This document shows, piece by piece, positions 7,009 through 13,421 of a stretch of DNA of 14,264 nt. Location: contig MWDY01000299.1 in assembly GCA_002070755.1 (NCBI GenBank), positions 1 through 14,264 on the forward strand, in the 5' to 3' direction. Source of the stretch: Spirochaetes bacterium ADurb.Bin110 (GTDB lineage: Bacteria; Spirochaetota; Spirochaetia; Treponematales; Rectinemataceae). A program made the position numbers and the translations under genes. Positions within the stretch are counted from its first letter, which is position 1. The number at the start of each line of letters is the position of its first letter. A model generated the notes under the pieces. It was given only the letters and a program-made list of their open reading frames with translations. It ran no database searches and was not told the origin of the DNA.

Positions 7009-7884
7009 ATGGAATTTGGAAGGCTGATAGTCGCAATGGCAACTCCATTGCATGAAGATCTGGAAGTAGATTTTGAGAAAGCAGCTTCTTTGGCAGCACA
7101 TCTTGTTGATCAAGGTGTGGAAAGTATTGTGGTAAGCGGTACGACCGGAGAATCCCCGACAATTTCTAGGGAAGAAAAGGTCGATCTAATAAGGACCGTA
7201 AAGGCAGCGGTAAAAGCACCGGTAATCGCTAATGTTGGAACAAATGACACGCGCATCTCTATTCGGAATGCAAAGGATGCTGAAGAAGCGGGCGCAGATG
7301 GGATTCTTCTAGTGGCTCCTTACTATAACAAACCAGATCAAGGCATGCTTTATGATCATTTTGCAGCAATAGCCAACTCGGTAAGAATTCCATCCATGTT
7401 GTACAATGTGCCGGGACGAACTGCAATAAGTATCAAAGCAAATACTATAATTCGTCTTTCTCATGAAATCCCAAACATAACAATGTTAAAAGATGCAGCC
7501 GGAAATCTAGAAGATACGACAATGGTAATTCGGGATGCAGCCAGAGGTTTCAGGGTTTATACAGGGGAAGATGCACTTACTCTTCCAACACTAGCCATTG
7601 GAGGATATGGAGTCGTTTCCGTCGCAGCTCATGTGGCAGCGCCACAGATGAAGCGTATGATCGAAGCTTATCTTAGAGGCGATATTTCAACGGCTGCCCA
7701 AATTCATCTTTCTCTTTATGCTATCAATCGAGCTCTATTTCTGCAGCCCAATCCGGTTCCCGTGAAAAAGGCACTTGAATTAGTAGGATTTGATATTGGT
7801 CCTTTAAGGCCCCCTCTTGAAGAGGCATCGGAAGAAGTGACCATGGAATTAAAAAGAGCTCTTGAGGACTTGGGAGTGCTATAA
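7009..7884 (+). CDS. dapA: DapA-family synthase/lyase with full dihydrodipicolinate-synthase signature
   Basis: A 291-residue TIM-barrel enzyme of the DapA family. The residues that mark genuine 4-hydroxy-tetrahydrodipicolinate synthase are visible: T45-T46 in GTTGES, Y106 in YYNKP, Y132 and R137 in YNVPGRT, Schiff-base K161 in LKDAAGN, and PNPVPVKKAL near the C-terminus. The reaction would be pyruvate plus aspartate semialdehyde, reversible in principle. The gene sits between subunits of a flavin/Fe-S dehydrogenase, not with dapB, and a second dapA begins at 14178, so a non-lysine role is likely. Relatives acting on hydroxyproline-derived pyrrolines or sugar acids are alternatives, but the intact YNVPGRT argues for the DapA reaction. 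GGAGGT at 6995-7000 fixes the start. Confidence 0.88.
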   Translation: MEFGRLIVAMATPLHEDLEVDFEKAASLAAHLVDQGVESIVVSGTTGESPTISREEKVDLIRTVKAAVKAPVIANVGTNDTRISIRNAKDAEEAGADGILLVAPYYNKPDQGMLYDHFAAIANSVRIPSMLYNVPGRTAISIKANTIIRLSHEIPNITMLKDAAGNLEDTTMVIRDAARGFRVYTGEDALTLPTLAIGGYGVVSVAAHVAAPQMKRMIEAYLRGDISTAAQIHLSLYAINRALFLQPNPVPVKKALELVGFDIGPLRPPLEEASEEVTMELKRALEDLGVL

Positions 7885-7885
7885 G

Positions 7886-8251
7886 ATGGCTGAATCAGCA
7901 CAGAAGAGTGTTAGGATAGAAAAACATCCTATTCTTGGTGATCTTACATCTACAGAGGAAATCACAATCTATTTTGAAGGAAAGGCTGTTAAAGCTCGAT
8001 CGGGTGAGCCAATAATGTCAGCTCTGGTTGCAGCTGGTGTCAGTGTTTTTCGATATACAAAAAGAGGTCTTCCCAGAAGAATGTTTTGTGGAATTGGAAG
8101 ATGTACCGATTGCATTATGAATGTTGATGGCGTCCCCGGCGTTCGGACATGTGTTACGGAAGTCAGAGAGGGAATGAAAATCGAGAGGCAAATAGGCAAT
8201 GGCAGTTGGCAAATTACAGAAGCTGAGGAGGCAGGAAATGCAGCCCAGTAG
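7886..8251 (+). CDS. HcnA-like [2Fe-2S] subunit of the dehydrogenase
   Basis: A 121-residue protein with a plant-ferredoxin-type fold of the Fer2_4 class. The motif C68-x4-C73-x2-C76-x12-C89 (CGIGRCTDC, then VRTC) binds one [2Fe-2S] cluster. It corresponds to the small subunit of hydrogen cyanide synthase, opine oxidases and related proline dehydrogenases, or to the N-terminal part of sarcosine oxidase alpha. The ATG at 7886 lies 1 nt after the dapA-like stop, with GGGAG about 9 nt upstream. Its last 14 bases overlap the next gene, so translation is coupled. It should bridge electrons between the flavoprotein at 4727 and the HcnB-like subunit. Confidence 0.87.
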   Translation: MAESAQKSVRIEKHPILGDLTSTEEITIYFEGKAVKARSGEPIMSALVAAGVSVFRYTKRGLPRRMFCGIGRCTDCIMNVDGVPGVRTCVTEVREGMKIERQIGNGSWQITEAEEAGNAAQ

Positions 8252-9338
8252 CAAGCCTACAGTTGTTATAGGGGCAGGACCTGCCGGACTCTGTGCAGCA
8301 ATAGAACTCAAAAAGGCGGGCGCACCTGTTGTTCTGATGGATGAGAATGCAAAGCCTGGAGGCCAGCTCTTCAAGCAAATTCACAAGTTTTTTGGATCTA
8401 AGGAACATAAAGCTGGAGTAAGAGGCTTTGATATCGGAAATGAATTACTTACTGAATCGCTTCAGCTAGGAATAGATGTTAGACTCAACACTGAAGTAGT
8501 TGGTTTTGGGAAAGATCATAAAGTATGGGCAGTGGAAAATCGCTCTCGTTCCTATATTATCGATGCAGATAGAATCATCATTGCTGCTGGTGCTACAGAA
8601 AACTCATTAAGTTTCGAAGGGTGGACACTTCCTGGTGTAATGACAGCTGGCTGTGCCCAGACATTGATAAATGTACACCGAGTATTGCCAGGAAAGAGCG
8701 TTCTTATGGTCGGTTCTGGCAATGTTGGCGTGATTGTCGCGTATCAGTTGATGCAGGCTGGGGCAGATGTCGCAGCCATAATAGAAGCAGCGCCAAATCT
8801 GGGTGGTTATGGCGTTCATACCGCCAAAATTAGACGGGCAGGCGTTCCCTTCTTTACATCTACGACAATAGTTAAGGCAGAAGGCAAAGAAAGTGTGGAA
8901 CGAGCGGTTATCGCAAATGTTGATAGCAGATTTGTTCCAATCGCCGATACGGAGAAAGTCTTGGAAGTAGATACAATCTGCATCGCAGTAGGGCTCACTC
9001 CTTCTATAGAACTTGCGAGTCTTGCTGGGTGCAAGATGATGTATGTTTCCGAGCTTGGTGGTAATATGCCGATTCATAATGAATATATGCAGACTACCGA
9101 TGGATCTATTTATGTGGCAGGCGATATTGCTGGTATCGAAGAAGCAAGTACTGCAATGGAAGAAGGAAGGCTTGCAGGTATTCATGCTGCATGGTCGATG
9201 GGGTATATGTCCGCCAAAGAAATGCAGAGCAAGACAGAACAGACAAGAGAACGGCTTGGAGCCCTTCGACAGGGAATTTATGGATTCAAGCGCTACGCTG
9301 CAAAAGAGAGAGTTGTGCAACGAGGAATGACTAAATGA
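8238..9338 (+). CDS. HcnB-like FAD/NAD-binding dehydrogenase subunit
   Basis: A 366-residue two-dinucleotide-binding flavoprotein. The FAD motif GAGPAG is at 12-17 and PGGQLF at 40-45. The second nucleotide motif GSGNVG is at 159-164, and the second FAD motif YVAGDIAGIEEAS lies near the C-terminus. AAGATE and EGWTLPGVMTAGCAQ (127-141) are characteristic of HcnB/OoxA-type subunits. It lacks the C-terminal BFD domain that many homologues carry; that function is the separate protein at 6681. Likely role: electron exit from the complex to NAD(P) or to the 4Fe-4S protein. The start at 8238 is set by GAGGAGG at 8225-8231. Its stop overlaps the next ATG (ATGA). Confidence 0.87.
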   Translation: MQPSSKPTVVIGAGPAGLCAAIELKKAGAPVVLMDENAKPGGQLFKQIHKFFGSKEHKAGVRGFDIGNELLTESLQLGIDVRLNTEVVGFGKDHKVWAVENRSRSYIIDADRIIIAAGATENSLSFEGWTLPGVMTAGCAQTLINVHRVLPGKSVLMVGSGNVGVIVAYQLMQAGADVAAIIEAAPNLGGYGVHTAKIRRAGVPFFTSTTIVKAEGKESVERAVIANVDSRFVPIADTEKVLEVDTICIAVGLTPSIELASLAGCKMMYVSELGGNMPIHNEYMQTTDGSIYVAGDIAGIEEASTAMEEGRLAGIHAAWSMGYMSAKEMQSKTEQTRERLGALRQGIYGFKRYAAKERVVQRGMTK

Positions 9339-9841
9339 ATGACCGAATATCACTTAAAATCAATGGGGCTCCTTCGTTGGAGGAGCTTCAAAAAGCCGGG
9401 ATGCTGGCTACTATTGAAGAACTTGAGAAGAAAGCATGTGTCTGCATTGAGTGCATCGAAGAGATTCCCTGTAATCCGTGTGAGACCAGCTGTCCGCAGA
9501 ATGCTATAACTATAGGATATCCTATTACCAATCTTCCGGTTATTGACAGAGAGAAATGCACAGCATGCGGATTATGTATCCCCGCATGTCCAGGCCTTGC
9601 TATTACCATAAAGAGCATCCAGGGCGATAGAGCTCGTATCCGCTTTCCATGGGAATATTTGCCTATGCCTGTTAGAGGGGATAAGGTCAAGATGGTAGAT
9701 AGAATGGGTCAGGTCCTCTGTGATGGAATAATTATTGCGGCGCAAACTGCTGTTAGGAATAATAAGACTGTGGTCTTGACAGCCGAATTTCCCAGGCAAT
9801 TTATAGAGGAAATAATCAGCATTAGGAGGCAACATGAATAA
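9335..9841 (+). CDS. 4Fe-4S ferredoxin-like subunit of the dehydrogenase
   Basis: A 168-residue iron-sulphur protein. The second cluster motif is canonical: C75-x2-C78-x2-C81-x3-C85-P. The first region is cysteine-rich (C35, C37, C40, C46, C49, C53-P) with a 5-residue insertion between C40 and C46, so its ligand set is not certain by eye. The C-terminal half looks like a small beta domain (VKMVDRMGQVL) without cysteines. It overlaps both neighbours (ATGA with the HcnB-like gene, 8 nt with asd). Similar subunits accompany anaerobic HcnABC-type dehydrogenases and would link the complex to ferredoxin or a membrane acceptor; this role is inferred from context. Confidence 0.83.
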   Translation: MNDRISLKINGAPSLEELQKAGMLATIEELEKKACVCIECIEEIPCNPCETSCPQNAITIGYPITNLPVIDREKCTACGLCIPACPGLAITIKSIQGDRARIRFPWEYLPMPVRGDKVKMVDRMGQVLCDGIIIAAQTAVRNNKTVVLTAEFPRQFIEEIISIRRQHE

Positions 9842-10853
9842 TCTCAGAATAGCCGTAGTAGGTGCATTAGGGGCTGTCGGGACTGAGATGATTAAAACAT
9901 TGGAACGGCGACAGTTTCCGGTTTCCAAATTGATACCCATAGATATTCCGTCGCTCGCTGGTAACGAAGTAAAATTTAGAGGCAAGGATGTAGCTGTGCG
10001 CGCTGCGGGGAAAGGTGCATTTGCTGATGTGGATATTGCTCTTTTCTCAGCGGGAGCCGAGGCAAGTATTGAATTAGCACCGATCGCAGTATCAGAAGGC
10101 GCGGTGGTCATTGATAATTCGAGTGCATGGCGTATGGATCCTGAAGTACCGCTGGTGGTGCCTGAGGTGAATCCTGATGCGCTGGATAGACATAAGGGTC
10201 TGATAGCGAACCCCAATTGCTCGACAATACAAATGGTAGTTGCACTAAAGCCAATTCATGATGCCTATCGTATCAAACGAGTTGTGGTATCGACATATCA
10301 AGCGGTATCGGGGGGAGGAACCGCTGCTATCAATGAGCTTAGAAGGCAGGCAGAGCAGTTTGTCAATGGAGAACCAATTACTGTAAAGGTTTTTCCACGA
10401 CAGATCTTGTTCAATGCGATTCCCCATATCGATACGTTTTTGAGAAATGGATATACAAAAGAAGAGATGAAGATGGTCAATGAGACTCATAAGATTCTGG
10501 ATCCGGATATAGAAGTAAGCCCAACTGCAGTGCGGATTGGGGTATTTAGAGGACATTCGGAGTCGATCAACATAGAGACAGAGAATGGTCTTTCTCTTGT
10601 TGAAGTTAGAGAGCTGCTTGAGGCAACACCAGGAATAAAGGTGATGGATGACCTCAATGAGCTTAGATATCCAACTGCGCTTGATGCACAAGCGCAGGAT
10701 GAGGTTTACATAGGGCGACTTCGAATGGATCCAACAGTTGCACATGGCTTGAATATGTGGGTGGTGTCTGACAATCTCCTAAAGGGTGCTGCGCTAAATG
10801 CAGTACAAATCGCAGAGACTCTGCTTAATAGAGGATTCGCTGGGAGAGCCTGA
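9834..10853 (+). CDS. asd: Aspartate-semialdehyde dehydrogenase, bacterial type
   Basis: A 339-residue enzyme interconverting aspartyl-4-phosphate and aspartate semialdehyde with NADP(H). It starts with the Rossmann motif VGALGAVG (the usual Thr of GATGAVG is Leu here). The catalytic C129 is in NPNCST; STYQAVSGGG and FRGHSES follow as expected for the standard bacterial enzyme (compare B. subtilis Asd). Length is normal. The ATG overlaps the upstream 4Fe-4S gene by 8 nt, with GGAGG a few bases before it, so it is firmly part of the dehydrogenase operon. A second, distantly related Asd is at 12243. With the aspartokinase immediately downstream it supplies, or consumes, the semialdehyde used by the DapA-like enzyme. 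Confidence 0.92.
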   Translation: MNNLRIAVVGALGAVGTEMIKTLERRQFPVSKLIPIDIPSLAGNEVKFRGKDVAVRAAGKGAFADVDIALFSAGAEASIELAPIAVSEGAVVIDNSSAWRMDPEVPLVVPEVNPDALDRHKGLIANPNCSTIQMVVALKPIHDAYRIKRVVVSTYQAVSGGGTAAINELRRQAEQFVNGEPITVKVFPRQILFNAIPHIDTFLRNGYTKEEMKMVNETHKILDPDIEVSPTAVRIGVFRGHSESINIETENGLSLVEVRELLEATPGIKVMDDLNELRYPTALDAQAQDEVYIGRLRMDPTVAHGLNMWVVSDNLLKGAALNAVQIAETLLNRGFAGRA

Positions 10854-10856
10854 TCC

Positions 10857-11852
10857 ATGGCATTGATAATCCAGAAGTATGGTGGGACCTCATTAGTTGA
10901 TGACACTCTTAGGGAGATCATCGCAAAAAAGGTTGCATCAGAACAGCTCCAAGGGAATAAAATTGTTTTGGTTGTCTCTGCCATGGGGCGCAGAGGAGAT
11001 CCATATGCGACAGATACTCTGCTTGACTTGATCAAGAAATATGAAGGTGGGGCGGATGGATTGACTCTGGATTTGATTGCATCATGTGGGGAAATCATAT
11101 CTTGCTGTATTGTTTCATCATTGCTTAACTCAAAAGGAATAAGAGCTCTTCCTATGACAGCATATAGCGCTGGCATTGAGGCAGAAGGGCCTTTTGGTGA
11201 TGCAACACCGAAGCAAATAGAGTCTTCACGCATACTAAAGACTCTAGAAGATGGTCTTATTCCAGTTATTGCAGGCTTTCAAGGAATAGATGAATATGGC
11301 CGCATATATACACTCGGGCGTGGAGGCAGTGACACCACTGCAGTAGCTCTTGGTATCGCTTTGGCCGCTGATTATGTGGATATTTACAAAGATGTGCCTG
11401 GGGTTGCAAAAGCTGATCCTCATATTATTCCCCATGCGCTATACCTTGATTTTCTTGATCATGATTCCATGTTTCGATTAGCGAAACATGGAGCACGCGT
11501 GCTTCATGACAAGTCTGCGATTTTGGCTAGAGATTCGGGAATCAAGATTAGAATACGTTCTGCTTTTGACGATTCGAAAGGAACACTGATCGCAAAGCCG
11601 GAGGATGGGTATAAGACACCACATTTTATCGGATTGACAACAAATACAAGGTCCGATGGAAGGCTCAAAGTTACGGCTGTAATGGCGAGAGGAGAGGGTA
11701 GAGATGAAAAAGACAGAATAGCCAACTTGATCGAAACAGGCGGGTTCTCTGCAGTCTCTATCGATTGCGACGATCAGGATGCACTTGGGTTTGTGTGTGA
11801 TCCTTCCGATGGAAAAAGATTTGCACTAGCTCTCTATTCGCTTTTGTCATAA
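10857..11852 (+). CDS. Short aspartokinase, DapG-like, with reduced regulatory region
   Basis: A 331-residue aspartate kinase (aspartate + ATP to aspartyl-4-phosphate). The kinase core spans about 1-245, with KYGGTS (7-12), SAMGRRGDPYATDTLL (41-56), CGE (77-79) and GRGGSDTTA (154-162). The GDPYATD stretch recalls DapG (aspartokinase I) of Bacillus, which sits in the dipicolinate operon next to asd and dapA. Typical enzymes are 400-450 residues with two ACT domains. Here only about 75 residues follow the core (about 255-331), enough for at most one degenerate ACT, so normal lysine/threonine feedback may be absent. GGGAGAG lies about 9 nt before the ATG, 3 nt after the asd stop. It is the last gene of the operon; I see no clear terminator after it. 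Confidence 0.88.
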   Translation: MALIIQKYGGTSLVDDTLREIIAKKVASEQLQGNKIVLVVSAMGRRGDPYATDTLLDLIKKYEGGADGLTLDLIASCGEIISCCIVSSLLNSKGIRALPMTAYSAGIEAEGPFGDATPKQIESSRILKTLEDGLIPVIAGFQGIDEYGRIYTLGRGGSDTTAVALGIALAADYVDIYKDVPGVAKADPHIIPHALYLDFLDHDSMFRLAKHGARVLHDKSAILARDSGIKIRIRSAFDDSKGTLIAKPEDGYKTPHFIGLTTNTRSDGRLKVTAVMARGEGRDEKDRIANLIETGGFSAVSIDCDDQDALGFVCDPSDGKRFALALYSLLS

Positions 11853-11893
11853 TGTGAAAGATTTTAGGAGACCCCAATGATTTTTTAAATTAC

Positions 11894-11923
11894 TTCACAA
11901 AACCTATTGCATTTTTTTATATT
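11894..11923 (+). promoter_or_regulatory. Possible promoter of the riboswitch-controlled dap operon
   Basis: TTCACA (11894-11899), an 18-nt spacer and TATATT (11918-11923) lie in an AT-rich stretch just before the riboswitch, putting the start near 11930. TATGAT at 11926-11931 is an alternative -10 but has no good -35. An imperfect inverted match (TGTGAA at 11853-11858 against TTCACA) spans this region. The call is moderate to weak. Confidence 0.45.
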
Positions 11924-11929
11924 TCTATG

Positions 11930-12137
11930 ATAGAGTCCCTTTCACCGATGGAGGAGCGACTCCCATCAGTACGGGCTGGAGGCAGAGAGAGCCAGAGAAA
12001 GTTCCGGAAAGGGGAGAGTCGCCGAAGGAGCAGTTGCTTTCTCTCGGGATTGCTCTTGGACGCATGGGTTAATACCCGGCGGCTGTCGCGTGGAAGCATC
12101 TTCCCGCGGAGCGCCTGACGTGAGCCTTCTGCTGTAT
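11930..12137 (+). promoter_or_regulatory. Lysine riboswitch aptamer (L box)
   Basis: The conserved core is recognisable: GGAGGAGCGAC (11950-11960), then ATCAGTA (11965-11971), GGGGAGAGTCGCCGAAGG (12011-12028) and CTGTC (12083-12087). Helices follow the known order: P2 GCGACT/AGTCGC (11956-11961 with 12017-12022), P4 GAGCA/TGCTC (12028-12032 with 12051-12055), P5 GGGT/ACCC (12066-12069 with 12074-12077), then a GGAA/TTCC-capped hairpin. The layout aligns by eye with the Thermotoga maritima lysine aptamer. P1 looks imperfect: only TCAC/GTGA and GG/CC pair. In this class lysine binding turns off downstream lysine-synthesis genes. Here it precedes asd-dapB-dapA, which fits exactly. Confidence 0.88.
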
Positions 12138-12194
12138 GATTGAAAAAAGAGAGGTGTTGCAGTACCTCGATAACATCTTTTTTCAATCGTTTTT
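12136..12194 (+). terminator. Intrinsic terminator of the riboswitch expression platform
   Basis: Perfect 13-bp arms GATTGAAAAAAGA (12138-12150) and TCTTTTTTCAATC (12176-12188) enclose a 25-nt loop with its own small hairpin (GAGGT/ACCTC). They are followed by G and five T (12190-12194). It lies directly after the lysine aptamer and before the asd gene, where an L-box attenuator is expected. The stem is unusually A/U-rich. Confidence 0.82.
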
Positions 12195-12209
12195 CGGCAA
12201 ATACAAAAG

Positions 12210-12251
12210 GCTAGCGTAGACCTCCTTCGGCGAGGAGGTTACATGGCTAGC
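12210..12251 (+). promoter_or_regulatory. Hairpin sequestering the ribosome-binding site of asd
   Basis: ACCTCCT (12220-12226) pairs perfectly with AGGAGGT (12233-12239), which is the Shine-Dalgarno of the ATG at 12243, around a 6-nt loop. Outside it GTA pairs with TAC, and GCTAGC (12210-12215) pairs with GCTAGC (12246-12251) inside the coding region, leaving the start codon as a bulge. This would lower translation unless opened, and adds a possible second control layer after the terminator. Confidence 0.7.
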
Positions 12252-13421
12252 AGCCTACAGAATTCAACCCCCTCGCAGAAGAGAATTCCTGTTACGATCT
12301 TGGGAGCAACTGGTGTTGTTGGTCAACGTTTTCTTAGGAGAATTGCCAACCACCCCTGGTTTTACCCGGCTTACCTAACAGGCAGTGAGCGATCGGTGGG
12401 CAAAAGATATTCCGAAGCCTGCCAGTGGCATCTCTTCAGCGAGGCCTATGCTGGACTTGGTGATACTATCATTGCGCCGTCAGATCCTGAACATGCATAT
12501 GCGCCTATCGTTTTTTCTGCTCTAGATGCAAAAACGGCTCGCGAAATTGAGCCTCGTTTTGCGTCCGCAGGCGCTTATGTTTTTTCAAACGCCAGTGCAT
12601 TCAGAATGGAAGATGATATCCCTCTCATTATACCGGAAATAAATCCCGAGCATTTAGGGTTGCTTCAATACCAGAGAACTCGGAGAAAATGGAAAGGGGC
12701 CATCATCACAAATCCTAACTGCACTACAGTGATGCTCGCCTCAGCGCTTGCTCCGCTCCAGATAGCTTTTGGAATCGATGCCGTAATCATGACAAGCATG
12801 CAAGCGATCAGTGGTGCTGGATATCCCGGTGTACCCGCTCTTGATATTATGGGCAATGTGATTCCATATATATCGAATGAAGAAACGAAAGTAGAATCAG
12901 AGTCAAAAAAAATCCTTGGGAAAATGCTTTTATCATCAGCAGTAAGCACAATTGTTAATGCTTCTTTTAGAGTCTCTGCAACTTGCACAAGAGTTCCAGT
13001 TATTGACGGCCATACAATTATTGTGTCTGTCAAGCTTAGGAATGCTGCAACTTGTCAGGACATTCAGAATATCTTTTCAGGTTATATTCCTAAGACAAAA
13101 GTCTATGCTCTTCCAAGCGCTCCTCAGTGTTTTCTTCGGCTCTCAACGAGAGTCGACAGACCTCAGCCACTTCTAGATGTGAATATCGATGAAGGAATGA
13201 GCATCTTTATCGGACGTTTGCGTGAATGCCCCATTCTTGATCTAAGGTTTGTGGTTATGGGAAACAATGTTGAGAGAGGGGCAGCTGGCGCATCGGTCTT
13301 GAATGCAGAGCTCGCTCTAGCGATGGGGGCTCTTCAAGTTCCATCTTCTTATTCTCAAGAAGAAAGGAGAAATGTCCGAGAAGGTCTATTCGTTGGAAAA
13401 GAAACAGGAGGAGCCGCATGA
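12243..13421 (+). CDS. asd: Aspartate-semialdehyde dehydrogenase, archaeal/fungal type
   Basis: A 392-residue second aspartate-semialdehyde dehydrogenase, of the lineage known from archaea, fungi and some bacteria such as spirochaetes. Visible features are GATGVVGQRF (21-30), SNASAFRMEDDIPLIIPEIN, the catalytic C160 in NPNCTT, and SMQAISGAGYPGVP with NVIPYI shortly after. CTRVPVIDGHT contains the C-terminal His region. It has an N-terminal extension of about 14 residues. Sequence and motif spacing differ clearly from the bacterial-type enzyme at 9834. It heads the lysine-riboswitch-controlled transcript with dapB and dapA, so it is the likely housekeeping lysine/cell-wall enzyme. The start is set by AGGAGG at 12233-12238. 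It overlaps dapB by ATGA. Confidence 0.92.
   Translation: MASSLQNSTPSQKRIPVTILGATGVVGQRFLRRIANHPWFYPAYLTGSERSVGKRYSEACQWHLFSEAYAGLGDTIIAPSDPEHAYAPIVFSALDAKTAREIEPRFASAGAYVFSNASAFRMEDDIPLIIPEINPEHLGLLQYQRTRRKWKGAIITNPNCTTVMLASALAPLQIAFGIDAVIMTSMQAISGAGYPGVPALDIMGNVIPYISNEETKVESESKKILGKMLLSSAVSTIVNASFRVSATCTRVPVIDGHTIIVSVKLRNAATCQDIQNIFSGYIPKTKVYALPSAPQCFLRLSTRVDRPQPLLDVNIDEGMSIFIGRLRECPILDLRFVVMGNNVERGAAGASVLNAELALAMGALQVPSSYSQEERRNVREGLFVGKETGGAA

Noticed and set aside
7009..7884. Reading the DapA-like enzyme as a hydroxyproline-pathway deaminase (HypD type)
   Set aside because: The HcnABC-like neighbours fit hydroxyproline degradation. However, no proline-racemase-type hydroxyproline epimerase or ketoglutarate-semialdehyde dehydrogenase is present, and the YNVPGRT and Thr-Thr-Tyr residues match true dihydrodipicolinate synthase. 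It remains a minor alternative.
8607..9353. Long minus-strand open frame of 248 codons opposite the HcnB-like gene
   Set aside because: It lies wholly opposite a clear flavoprotein gene, its translation is Cys/His/Ser-rich with no recognisable domain, and it has no ribosome site. It is a shadow of the real gene.
9572..10216. Minus-strand open frame of 214 codons opposite asd
   Set aside because: It is antisense to two well-supported overlapping genes, has Ser/Pro-rich low-complexity translation and no family likeness.
11853..11900. Possible terminator after the aspartokinase gene
   Set aside because: TGTGAA/TTCACA is a weak, interrupted match over a long loop, and the T-run at 11880-11886 lies inside it rather than after a stem. 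No clear intrinsic terminator is visible, so readthrough into the riboswitch region is possible.
11927..12186. Open frames on both strands inside the 11853-12242 gap
   Set aside because: They coincide with the highly structured lysine aptamer and terminator, lack ribosome sites, and the RNA explanation is much stronger.
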